NCBI RefSeq assembly: GCF_027497175.1
Contig: NZ_CP114901.1
Coordinates: 4,650,001 to 4,714,000 of the forward strand
DNA from: Verrucosispora sp. WMMD573
GTDB taxonomy: Bacteria > Actinomycetota > Actinomycetes > Mycobacteriales > Micromonosporaceae
Length of the DNA: 64,000 bases
Direction: 5' to 3'
Part shown: in pieces, positions 1 through 7,441 of the stretch
Layout: every line of letters begins with the position of its first letter
Numbering within the stretch: position 1 is the first letter of the stretch
The notes under the pieces: model-generated
Told to the model about the DNA's origin: nothing
Databases searched by the model: none
What the model saw: only the letters and a program-made list of their open reading frames with translations
Translations under genes and position numbers: made by a program

Positions 1-91
1 TGCGGCGGTATTCGTAGGGCTGGCCGGTGCGGGTGGTGGGGGCCGGCGGGGTTGCCGGGATGGTCTGCACCGGCGGTCGGGTCTGGGTCAC
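1..91 (-). CDS. kamA: L-lysine 2,3-aminomutase, N-terminus only (cut by window edge)
   Basis: Only the first 30 codons are visible, reading leftwards from a GTG at 91 that is preceded by a clear GGAGG ribosome site. The peptide starts MTQTRPPVQT and runs into GQPYEYRR, which resembles the start of actinobacterial lysine 2,3-aminomutases. That enzyme is a radical-SAM, PLP-dependent protein that turns L-lysine into beta-lysine. The catalytic cluster lies outside the window, so the name depends mainly on context: the divergent operon from 233 holds kdd, kamD, kamE and kal, which act on beta-lysine and its products. If the identification is right, this gene supplies the substrate for that operon. 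Confidence 0.6.
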   Translation of the reverse strand, partial: MTQTRPPVQTIPATPPAPTTRTGQPYEYRR

Positions 92-232
92 GGCCCCTCC
101 TCTGCTCTGCCTGAGTGATCGGCGAACCGAAGGCTACTGGAAAAATTTCGGTAGAGAAATTAGTCTGCCGTAAGTTTTCCCGCTAAGCGAGTCCAAGGCG
201 AAGTTTCGGGCGGTCGGACAGGGGAGGTTGGT
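92..232. promoter_or_regulatory. Divergent control region kamA / kdd operon
   Basis: This 141-bp gap separates the divergent kamA and kdd starts. It contains an unusually AT-rich core with an inverted repeat AATTTC (144-149) / GAAATT (156-161), a plausible operator for a shared regulator. The kdd GTG at 233 has a GGGGAGG ribosome site at 221-227. No cobalamin riboswitch was recognised although the operon encodes a B12 enzyme. Confidence 0.45.
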
Positions 233-1294
233 GTGACGTCACCGGTGGGTCTGCATCGGGTTCTGGAGCCCGGGGGCGTGTTGCCACAGGCGGCCTGGCG
301 GCTCGACACGCGTCCGGAGATCGCGCCGAACGAGGTGCGGATCCGGGTGGAGCGGCTGAACCTGGACGCGGCGAGTTTCCGGCAGTTGTCCGTCAAGCAC
401 GGCGGGGACGGCGAGGCCATCCGGGCCGAGGTGCTCGACATCATCGCGTCCCGGGGCAAGATGCAGAACCCGGTGACGGGGTCGGGCGGGATGCTGATCG
501 GCACGGTCGAGGAGGCGGGTCGACGTTCGCCGTTGGGGCTCAAGGCGGGTGAGCGGGTGGCCACGCTGGTCTCGTTGACCTTGACTCCGCTGGTGGTGAC
601 CGACGGATTGGCCGGTTGGGACGGCCGGAGTGAGCAGGTGCCGTGTGCGGGGTGGGCGATTCTGTTCGCCCGGTCGGTCGCGGCGGTGCTGCCGAAGGAT
701 CTGGATCCGCAGCTGTCCCTGGCGGTGTTGGACGTGTGTGGTGCGCCGGCGTTGACGTCGCGGGTGGTGTCCCGGTACGTGGCCGAACGGGCGGTCGAGG
801 GGGATGCCCGACCGGTGGCGGTGGCGGTGGTCGGCGGTGCGGGCAAGAGCGGTTCGTTGGCGCTGGCGGCGGCGCGACGGGCGGGCGCGGGTCGTACGGT
901 CGGGGTGGTGCCGGTGGTCGCGGAGCGTGACGCGCTGGTGGCGGCGGGTCTGGCCGACGCGGTGGTGTTGGCCGACGCCCGTGATCCGGTGGCGTTGTCG
1001 ACGGCGGTGACCTCGGCCCTCGGAATGCCGGCGGATGTGACGGTGGTGTGCGTGGATGTGCCGGGCTGCGAGCACGGTGCGGTGTTGGCGACCGCCGACG
1101 GCGGCACGGTGATCTTTTTCTCGATGGCGACGAGCTTCGCGGCGGCGGCGTTGGGTGCGGAGGGTCTGGCGGCGGACGTGACGATGCTGGTCGGCAACGG
1201 GTACGTGCCGGGGCACGCGGAGTTGGCGTTGGGTGTGCTGCGGAGTGAGCCGGGGGTGCGTGGGCTGTTCGAGGCTCGGCTGGCGGCAGACTGA
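233..1294 (+). CDS. kdd: L-erythro-3,5-diaminohexanoate dehydrogenase
   Basis: The 353-residue protein fits the Kdd family, NAD(P)-dependent enzymes that oxidatively deaminate 3,5-diaminohexanoate to 5-amino-3-oxohexanoate in lysine fermentation. The N-terminal stretch VLEPGGVLPQ..W and the segment NPVTGSGGMLIGTV are family-like, and a Rossmann-type glycine pattern (VAVVGGAGKSGSLAL) lies near residues 199-213. The GTG start at 233 is fixed by the Shine-Dalgarno sequence just upstream. The next gene begins 4 bp after the stop, so the two are co-transcribed. The product is cytosolic, with no signal peptide or membrane segment. Context with kamD, kamE and kal makes the assignment strong. Confidence 0.85.
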   Translation: MTSPVGLHRVLEPGGVLPQAAWRLDTRPEIAPNEVRIRVERLNLDAASFRQLSVKHGGDGEAIRAEVLDIIASRGKMQNPVTGSGGMLIGTVEEAGRRSPLGLKAGERVATLVSLTLTPLVVTDGLAGWDGRSEQVPCAGWAILFARSVAAVLPKDLDPQLSLAVLDVCGAPALTSRVVSRYVAERAVEGDARPVAVAVVGGAGKSGSLALAAARRAGAGRTVGVVPVVAERDALVAAGLADAVVLADARDPVALSTAVTSALGMPADVTVVCVDVPGCEHGAVLATADGGTVIFFSMATSFAAAALGAEGLAADVTMLVGNGYVPGHAELALGVLRSEPGVRGLFEARLAAD

Positions 1295-1298
1295 GGCC

Positions 1299-2867
1299 AT
1301 GACGAACAACCCCTCGACGTTGTACCGCGCCGGTGTGCTGCACTGCCCGGCGGATCCGTCCGCGACGGCGTTGCTGGTCCGTGACGGGCGGATCGTGTGG
1401 CTGGGCTCGGATGCCGACGCTCCGTCGGCGGACCGGGTGGTGGAGCTGGACGGTGCGTTGGTGACGCCGGCTTTCGTGGACGCGCACGTGCATGTCAGCG
1501 ACACCGGGCTGGTGTTGTCCGGGCTGGATCTGTCCGGGGTGCGGTCGGCCGGTGAGTTGTTGGACGCGGTGTCGGCGTACGCGGCGGGGCTGCCGGCGGA
1601 CGCGGTGGTGCTGGGTCACGGGTGGGACGAGTCGACGTGGGCGGTGGCGCAGCCGCCGTCGGCGGCGCGGTTGGGTCGGGCGGCAGATGCTCGGCGGGTG
1701 TACCTGTCGCAGGCGTCGATTCATTCGGCGTTGGTGTCGGAGGCGTTGTTGGCGGCGTGTCCGGAGGCGGTGGCGGCGCCGGGGTACGACGAGTCGGGTT
1801 GGCTGCGTCGGGACGCGCACCATGTGGTGCGGGCGGTGGCGCGGGCGTCGGTGACGCGGGCGCAGCGGGTGGCGGCGCAGCGGGTGGCGTTGGAGCGTGC
1901 GGCGTCGGTGGGGATCGCGGCGGTGCACGAGTGTGGTGGGCCGGAGATTTCCGACGAGGAGGATTTCACCGGCCTGTTGGCTGTTTCCGGTGCGGGGGTG
2001 CCGGAGGTGTACGGGTACTGGGGTGAGTGGGGTGGTGCGGCGCGGGCGCGGGAGTTGGGGGCGGTCGGTGCCGGTGGTGATCTGTTCGCCGATGGTGCGT
2101 TGGGTTCGCGGACGGCGCATCTGTCGCAGCCGTATGCCGATGGCGACGGGTGTGGTCACGGTTATCTGAGCGCGGAACAGGTTCGTGATCATTTGTTGGA
2201 TTGTGCGGCGCACGGGATGCAGGGCGGGTTCCACGCGATCGGTGACGCGGCGGTGTCGACGGTGCTGGAGGGTTTCGCGGGGGCGGCGCGGCGGTTGGGT
2301 ACGGATCGGTTGCGGGCGGCGCGGCATCGGGTGGAGCACGCGGAGATCGTGGATCGGCGGCTGATCGCCGGTTTCGTGGAGTTCGGGGTGGTGGCGTCGA
2401 TGCAGCCGGCGTTCGACAGGTTGTGGGGTGGCGCGGGCCGGATGTACGAGTCGCGGTTGGGGTTGGCGCGGTCGTTGGCGTCGAATCCGATGGGTGCGAT
2501 GCACGGGGTAGGGGTGGCGTTGGCGTTCGGGTCGGATTCGCCGGTGACGCCGTTGGATCCGTGGGGTTCGGTGCGGGCGGCGGTGGCGCATCACAACCCG
2601 GTGCAGCGGATGAGTGTGCGGGCGGCGTTCGCGGCGCATACGCGGGGTGGTTGGCGGGCGGTGCATCTGGACAACGAGGGGGTCCTGGCGTTGGGTGCGC
2701 CGGCGACGTTCGCGGTGTGGTCCACGCCGGCCGGGGTGGAGCGGGGGTTGCCGGTGTTGCAGGCAGCGGATCCGGAGGCGCGTGGTGCGGACGATCCGAC
2801 GCCGTTGCCGGTGTGCCGGCGCACGGTGCTGCGTGGTGAGGTGATCTATGAGGAAGGGTCCGCGTGA
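1299..2867 (+). CDS. Amidohydrolase (amidohydrolase-3 / YtcJ-like family)
   Basis: The 522-residue protein begins with a beta-sandwich segment that holds VRDGRIVWLGSDADA and continues with the metal-binding motif DAHVHVSD near residue 65, as in amidohydrolase-3 enzymes. Later motifs include GGFHAIGDAAV, RVEHAEIV and AFGSDSPVTPLDPW, typical metal or catalytic segments of the TIM barrel. ATG 1299 is chosen because it follows kdd by 4 bp; the open frame extends further upstream but would overlap kdd. The stop overlaps the kamD GTG by 4 bp. The substrate is unknown. It is not one of the classical lysine-fermentation enzymes, so it may hydrolyse an N-acylated or lactam form of an amino intermediate (inference). 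Confidence 0.8.
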   Translation: MTNNPSTLYRAGVLHCPADPSATALLVRDGRIVWLGSDADAPSADRVVELDGALVTPAFVDAHVHVSDTGLVLSGLDLSGVRSAGELLDAVSAYAAGLPADAVVLGHGWDESTWAVAQPPSAARLGRAADARRVYLSQASIHSALVSEALLAACPEAVAAPGYDESGWLRRDAHHVVRAVARASVTRAQRVAAQRVALERAASVGIAAVHECGGPEISDEEDFTGLLAVSGAGVPEVYGYWGEWGGAARARELGAVGAGGDLFADGALGSRTAHLSQPYADGDGCGHGYLSAEQVRDHLLDCAAHGMQGGFHAIGDAAVSTVLEGFAGAARRLGTDRLRAARHRVEHAEIVDRRLIAGFVEFGVVASMQPAFDRLWGGAGRMYESRLGLARSLASNPMGAMHGVGVALAFGSDSPVTPLDPWGSVRAAVAHHNPVQRMSVRAAFAAHTRGGWRAVHLDNEGVLALGAPATFAVWSTPAGVERGLPVLQAADPEARGADDPTPLPVCRRTVLRGEVIYEEGSA

Positions 2868-4456
2868 CGGGGAAGCTTGATCTGGATCCGGTGCTGGTGG
2901 CGCGGGCGCGGGAGTTGGCGCGGCGGGTCGGGCGGCCGGTGGTGGAGTTGGCGTGTGGTCACACCACGGTGTCGGTGGAGCGGGCGGTGTTGCGGCTGGC
3001 CGGGGTGCTCGGCGCGGATCCGGACGGTATTCCTTGGGTGAACCGGCTGGTGGATGCGGTGGTGGCGGATGTCGGTCTGGGGCACGGGGTGGCGTTGCCG
3101 GTGTTCGACGCTCTGGCGCGTGAGCAGGTCACGGATGTGACGTTGCTGGCGCAGAAGGCGGCGGCGGGGTCGGTGCGGTTCCAGGTGCCGTCGGGTCGGG
3201 CGGCGACGGTGGCGCGGCGGTCTGCCCGGAGGGCGGTCGCGGCGGGGGTCCGGCGGATCGATCGACGGCGGGCCGAGCGGGACCGGTTGGTGAAGCGGTA
3301 CGGGGATCCGAGGCAGCGGCCGTGGATTTATCTGATCGTGGCGACGGGGGACATCTACGAGGACATTCCGCAGGCTCAGGCGGCGGCGCGGGCCGGGGCG
3401 GATGTGATCGCGGTGATCCGGTCGACGGGGCAGTCGTTGCTGGACTATGTGCCGGAGGGGGCGACCCGGGAGGGGTTCGCGGGCACGTACGCGACGCAGG
3501 AGAACTTCCGGTTGATGCGGGCGGCGTTGGACGAGTCGTCGCGGGAGTTGGGTCGGTATGTGCGGCTGACGAATTACGCGTCGGGGTTGTGCATGCCGGA
3601 GATGGCGACGCTCGCGGGTCTGGAGCGGTTGGACATGATGCTCAACGATTCGATGTACGGGATTCTGTTCCGGGACATCAATCCGGTGCGGACGTTCGTT
3701 GATCAGCGGTTCTCGCGTCAGGTGCATGCGCGGGCGGGAATCGTCATCAACACCGGTGAGGACAACTACCTGACCACTGCGGATGCGGTGGACGAGGCGC
3801 ACACGGTGACGGTGTCGCAGCTGTTGAACGAGTATTTCGCGCATGAGGCGGGGCTGGCGGATTGGCAGTTGGGGCTGGGGCACGCCTTTGAGATCAATCC
3901 GGATGTGCCGGAGTCGTTTCGTCTGGAGTTGGCGCACGCGTTGCTGGCGCGGGAGTTGTTTCCGGATGCGCCGTTGAAGTGGATGCCGCCGACGAAGCAC
4001 ATGACCGGGGATGTGTTCCGGGGCAATCTGCTGGACGGGTTCTTCAATCTGGTGGGCGCCATGACGGGGCAGGGCATCCTGCTGGTGGGGATGATGACGG
4101 AGGCGGTGGTGACGCCGTGGTTGTCGGACCGGGACATCGCCTTGCAGAACGTGCGGTATGTGCTCGGTGCGGCGGGTGGGTTGCACGAGGATTTCGTGCC
4201 GGCGCCGGGTGGTTTCATCCAGCAGCGCGCCCATCGGGTGTTGGCCGAGGCGGTGGAGTTGTTGGAGCGGATCGGTGAGCAGTCGTTGTTGTCGGCGATC
4301 GCCGAGGGCACGTTCGGGATCATGAAGCGGCCGGCGGACCGGGGCAAGGGTCTGGACGGGGTGGCGCGGCACGAGGCGGGTTACTACAACCCGGCCACGG
4401 AGATCCTGGAGCAGCCGGGAGCGGTGCGGTTGCGGTCCGGGGAGGTCCAGCCGTGA
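2864..4456 (+). CDS. kamD: Lysine 5,6-aminomutase, alpha subunit
   Basis: The 530-residue protein matches the large TIM-barrel subunit of lysine 5,6-aminomutase, which works with KamE, adenosylcobalamin and PLP to move the terminal amino group of beta-lysine and give 3,5-diaminohexanoate. Recognisable stretches are STGQSLLDYVPEG, YVRLTNYASGLCMPEM and MLNDSMYGILFRDINP. The length is close to that of the clostridial subunit. Translation starts at a GTG whose GTGA overlaps the amidohydrolase stop, and the gene ends in the same kind of overlap with kamE, which indicates translational coupling and a fixed subunit ratio. The enzyme is cytosolic. Confidence 0.92.
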   Translation: MTGKLDLDPVLVARARELARRVGRPVVELACGHTTVSVERAVLRLAGVLGADPDGIPWVNRLVDAVVADVGLGHGVALPVFDALAREQVTDVTLLAQKAAAGSVRFQVPSGRAATVARRSARRAVAAGVRRIDRRRAERDRLVKRYGDPRQRPWIYLIVATGDIYEDIPQAQAAARAGADVIAVIRSTGQSLLDYVPEGATREGFAGTYATQENFRLMRAALDESSRELGRYVRLTNYASGLCMPEMATLAGLERLDMMLNDSMYGILFRDINPVRTFVDQRFSRQVHARAGIVINTGEDNYLTTADAVDEAHTVTVSQLLNEYFAHEAGLADWQLGLGHAFEINPDVPESFRLELAHALLARELFPDAPLKWMPPTKHMTGDVFRGNLLDGFFNLVGAMTGQGILLVGMMTEAVVTPWLSDRDIALQNVRYVLGAAGGLHEDFVPAPGGFIQQRAHRVLAEAVELLERIGEQSLLSAIAEGTFGIMKRPADRGKGLDGVARHEAGYYNPATEILEQPGAVRLRSGEVQP

Positions 4457-5208
4457 GCGAGCAGAGGATCGTGCGGCCGTACGGGGACACCACCGGTGAC
4501 GGCATGGTGCAGGTGTCGTTCACGTTGCCGGTGCCGCATGACAAGCGGGCCGAGGGTGCGGCGGTGCAGTTGGCGAACAAGATGGGTATGGATCCGGCGT
4601 TGCTGGTGCACGCGAAGCCGATCGGTGACGGGTTCACGTTCTTCGTGGTGTATGGGCGGGTGAACCATCTGGTGGACCTGTCGGCGGTGCGGGTGGTGGA
4701 GCGGGATTTTCCGTTGCTGAGCGCCAAGGAGGTCAACGCGGTCGTCAAGCGGCGGTTGCGGCGGAAGTTGTCGGTGGTGGGGGCGTGTATCGGCACGGAC
4801 GCGCACACGGTGGGCATTGACGCGATCCTGAACGTGAAGGGGATCGCGGGGGAGAAGGGCCTGGAGTACTACCGGGAGTTGTCGGTGACGAACCTGGGTG
4901 CGCAGGTGAGTGTGCCGGAGTTGGTGGAGGCGGCGCGGGTGGCGCGGGCCGATGCGGTGCTGGTGTCGCAGGTGGTGACGCAGCGGGATGCGCATCTGCA
5001 CAACACGCGGGAGATGTCGGCGGCGTTCCGGGAGGCGGTGCCGGCGGGTCGACGGCCGTTGTTGATTGTGGGTGGGCCGCGGTTCGATGAGTCGCAGGCC
5101 GCTGAGCTGGGGGTGGATCGGATTTTCGGGCGGGGTACGACTCCGGGTGAGGTGGCGTCCTATCTGGTCCACGCGTTGGTCACGGGTAGGAAGGCGAAGG
5201 TGGCATGA
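4453..5208 (+). CDS. kamE: Lysine 5,6-aminomutase, beta subunit (cobalamin-binding)
   Basis: This 251-residue subunit carries the cobalamin-binding Rossmann domain. The base-off motif DxHxxG is present as DAHTVG at residues 116-121, with His118 the expected cobalt ligand. Lys129 lies eleven residues later, the same spacing as His133 and the PLP-binding Lys144 of the clostridial beta subunit, so the internal aldimine lysine is probably conserved. The C-terminal half has a glycine-rich segment LLIVGGPRFD. GTG 4453 overlaps the kamD stop by 4 bp, and the ATG of the next gene overlaps its own stop. Confidence 0.93.
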   Translation: MSEQRIVRPYGDTTGDGMVQVSFTLPVPHDKRAEGAAVQLANKMGMDPALLVHAKPIGDGFTFFVVYGRVNHLVDLSAVRVVERDFPLLSAKEVNAVVKRRLRRKLSVVGACIGTDAHTVGIDAILNVKGIAGEKGLEYYRELSVTNLGAQVSVPELVEAARVARADAVLVSQVVTQRDAHLHNTREMSAAFREAVPAGRRPLLIVGGPRFDESQAAELGVDRIFGRGTTPGEVASYLVHALVTGRKAKVA

Positions 5209-5597
5209 CTGACCGGCGGTTGGGTGTGACGGTGACGCATCGGCGGTATGTGCCGTATGCGCACGCCCACTATGCGGGTGATCTGGTCGACGGGGCGTAC
5301 GCGTTGGGTCTGTTCGGGGATGTGGCGACCGAGGTGTGTATCCGTACCGACGGGGACGAGGGGTTGTTCGCGTCGTACTCGGATGTGCAGTTCAAGGCGC
5401 CGATGCGGGCCGGTGACGTGCTGGAGGTGGTGGCGACGGTGACCCGGGTGGGTACCCGCAGCCGCACCATCGACTTCGAGGCGCGGGTGGTGTGTCGGGG
5501 TCGGCCGGATCGGGGTTCGTCGGCGGCGGAGGTGTTGGCCGAGCCGTTGGTGGCGGTGACGGCGACCGGCACGGTGGTCGTGCCGGCTGCGGTGTGA
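5205..5597 (+). CDS. kal: 3-aminobutyryl-CoA ammonia-lyase (hotdog fold)
   Basis: The 130-residue protein is a single hotdog domain like Kal, which eliminates ammonia from 3-aminobutyryl-CoA to give crotonyl-CoA near the end of lysine fermentation. The N-terminal segment THRRYVPYAHAHYAGDLVDGA and the central FKAPMRAGDVLEV are typical. It starts at an ATG that overlaps the kamE stop (ATGA) and ends in a GTGA overlap with the reactivase gene, so all these proteins should be made from one message. The preceding cleavage enzyme (Kce) is not in the window. Confidence 0.85.
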   Translation: MTDRRLGVTVTHRRYVPYAHAHYAGDLVDGAYALGLFGDVATEVCIRTDGDEGLFASYSDVQFKAPMRAGDVLEVVATVTRVGTRSRTIDFEARVVCRGRPDRGSSAAEVLAEPLVAVTATGTVVVPAAV

Positions 5598-6925
5598 ACG
5601 TCGCGGTCTGCGCCGACGTCGGTTCGACGTACACGAAGGTGGCGGTGGTCGACCTCGACGGTGGTGGGCTGGTGTCGGCGGCGGCGGCGCCGACCACTGT
5701 GGGTTCGGATGTGCTGCGCGGCCTGGACGCGGCGGTGGGTGCGGCCACGGTCGGGCTGACCTCGGGTGAGGTGCCGTGGTTGGTGTGTTCGTCGGCGGGC
5801 GGCGGGTTGCGGCTGGCGGTGATCGGCTACGAGCCGTTGGTGACCGCGCAGGCGGGGCGGCGGGTCGGCCTGTCGGCGGGGGCGGACGTGGTGCATGTGG
5901 CCGCCGGGCGGGTGGGTCGGGCGGAGTTGACGGCGTTGCGGGCGTCCCGCCCGGATGTGGTGCTGCTGGTGGGTGGCACCGACGGCGGGGACTCGGAGAC
6001 GCTCACGCACAACGCGACGCGGTTGGCGCGGGCCCGGTGGCGGGTGCCGGTGGTGTTGGCGGGCAACGTCGACGTGCGTGAGGAGCTGCGTGGGTTGTTG
6101 GCCGGGGCGGGGGTGCCGGTGACGGTGGCCGACAATGTGCTGCCGCGTATCGGGGTGTTGGCGCCGTCGTCGGCGCGGTCGGCGATCCGGCAGGTGTTTC
6201 TGCGGCATGTGATCGGCGGTAAGGGCTTGTCGCGGGGTGGCCGGTTCGCCCGGCTGGTGCGGGCGGCGACGCCGGATGCGGTGCTGTCGGGGGTGGAGGT
6301 GCTCGCCGACGTGGCCGGCGGCGATCTGGTGGTGGTCGACGTGGGTGGCGCGACCACGGACGTGTACTCGGTGCTGACCCCGGACGAGCGGGCCGGCGGG
6401 CCGGGCCGGGAGGTTGCCGGTGAGCTGTGGCGGGCGCGGACGGTCGAGGGGGACCTGGGGGTGCGGTGGAGCGCGCCGGGGGTGGTGCGGGCGGCCGTCG
6501 AGGAGCGGCTGCTCGCGGCGGGGGAGGCCGACGGGTTGGCGGTCGAGGCCGCGGTGCGGGCCGCCGATCCCGGGTTCCTGCCGGCCGGTGCCGCCGGGCG
6601 GGCCGTCGATGCGCGGATCGCGGCGTTTGCGGCGACGGTGGCGTTGCGCCGGCACGCCCGGGGGGTGGGTACCGGTGAGCGGGTTGGCCGGGATCTGCGG
6701 GACGTGCGGCTGCTGGTCGGTTCCGGTGGGGTGCTGCGGCATGCCGGGGCCGACGACGCGGCCGGGGTGTTGGACGCGGTGTTGACCGACCATGCCGGTG
6801 GGTGGGCGTTGCCGCGGTCGGCCCGCCCGGTGGTGGACACCGACTATGTGCTGGCCGCGGCCGGGTTGCTCGCCGAGGAGCACCGGGGGGCGGCTCGGGG
6901 GTTGCTGCGGTCGTTGCTGGTGTGA
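5594..6925 (+). CDS. MutL/GlmL-type B12-aminomutase reactivase (ASKHA fold)
   Basis: GTG 5594 overlaps the kal stop by 4 bp and gives 443 residues. The protein shows two ATPase phosphate loops of the actin/Hsp70-like fold: ADVGSTYTKVAVVDLDGG at residues 7-24 and VVDVGGATTDVYSV in the middle, plus VGGTDGG. This is the MutL/GlmL family, which re-activates adenosylcobalamin mutases by ejecting damaged cofactor. Its position as last gene of the kamDE operon suggests it serves lysine 5,6-aminomutase (inference); clostridia use an unrelated KamB/KamC pair for this. It is cytosolic. The open frame extends upstream into kal but the overlapping GTG is the natural start. Confidence 0.85.
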   Translation: MNVAVCADVGSTYTKVAVVDLDGGGLVSAAAAPTTVGSDVLRGLDAAVGAATVGLTSGEVPWLVCSSAGGGLRLAVIGYEPLVTAQAGRRVGLSAGADVVHVAAGRVGRAELTALRASRPDVVLLVGGTDGGDSETLTHNATRLARARWRVPVVLAGNVDVREELRGLLAGAGVPVTVADNVLPRIGVLAPSSARSAIRQVFLRHVIGGKGLSRGGRFARLVRAATPDAVLSGVEVLADVAGGDLVVVDVGGATTDVYSVLTPDERAGGPGREVAGELWRARTVEGDLGVRWSAPGVVRAAVEERLLAAGEADGLAVEAAVRAADPGFLPAGAAGRAVDARIAAFAATVALRRHARGVGTGERVGRDLRDVRLLVGSGGVLRHAGADDAAGVLDAVLTDHAGGWALPRSARPVVDTDYVLAAAGLLAEEHRGAARGLLRSLLV

Positions 6926-7440
6926 CCGGGGTGGCGGCGACTGTGGTGTGGGTCGGCGGGTGGTGGTTCGGGTAGGCCGTCGCGGTGGTGCCGCCGCGAC
7001 ACGCCGGGTCGGGTGCGACGACTCGTCGGGGGTGGGTTGACAAGGCCGGGGGTGGGCCACGTACCGTCTTTGAGTCCTACCACGGGAAGCGGCTGTTGTT
7101 CGCTTCGTCCCTTCGTCCGCTGGCCGAGCGACACGGTGCATGTTCAGTCGCGGCGGCCAGGTCCAGCGGGCGGGGGTCGGCGGGGCGGCGCGAACCGGCC
7201 GCGGTTACCGGTGTACGGGCAGGATGGGGTGCACGGCCAGTAGACAACGGTCAGGCGGGGACAGCCAGTCATCGTCGGGTCGGTCCGAAGGTCGGCGTGC
7301 CACATTCCGCCGCACCGGCCGGGAGGGGCCTGGGAGCATCGGGGCGCGGCGTATGCCGCGCCCCGACTTCGTATCTGGTGATCTGGTGTGGTGGCCAGGT
7401 CGTCGGCGGACGATCATGGCGGGCGGGTAGCCTTCGGCGC
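6926..7440. other. Long gene-free stretch with promoter-like and terminator-like signals
   Basis: No supported protein gene lies in these 515 bp. A promoter-like TTGACA (7037-7042) and TACCGT (7062-7067), 19 nt apart, point rightwards, and a perfect 11-bp stem with a 4-nt loop lies at 7340-7365. Between them is a roughly 265-nt stretch with G-rich and C-rich blocks that could be a non-coding RNA or a long leader. An open frame through it in the lnt frame is not protein-like and is treated as fortuitous. Confidence 0.4.
7340..7365. terminator. Perfect GC hairpin, likely terminator
   Basis: CGGGGCGCGGC (7340-7350), loop GTAT, then the exact complement (7355-7365). There is no U-tract, as is usual in actinomycetes. 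It could end the aminomutase operon or a small RNA starting near 7074. Confidence 0.6.
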
Positions 7441-7441
7441 G
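7428..7441 (+). promoter_or_regulatory. -10 box for leaderless lnt
   Basis: TAGCCT at 7428-7433 ends 7 nt before the GTG at 7441, and no Shine-Dalgarno sequence is present. This spacing would place transcription start on or next to the start codon. Confidence 0.45.

Noticed and set aside
540..2666. Very long minus-strand open frame (708 codons) opposite kdd and the amidohydrolase
   Set aside because: The translation is almost only Arg, Pro, His and Thr without domain motifs; it is the mirror of G-ending codons in the real genes, a common artefact of high-GC DNA. The same applies to the long antisense frames at 5270-7141, 7414-9090, 20545-22317 and 26754-28865.
6926..7440. Cobalamin riboswitch next to the B12-dependent operon
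   Set aside because: A few B12-box-like fragments (GCCAGTAGAC near 7228) occur, but the conserved core elements are missing and the region lies after, not before, the operon.
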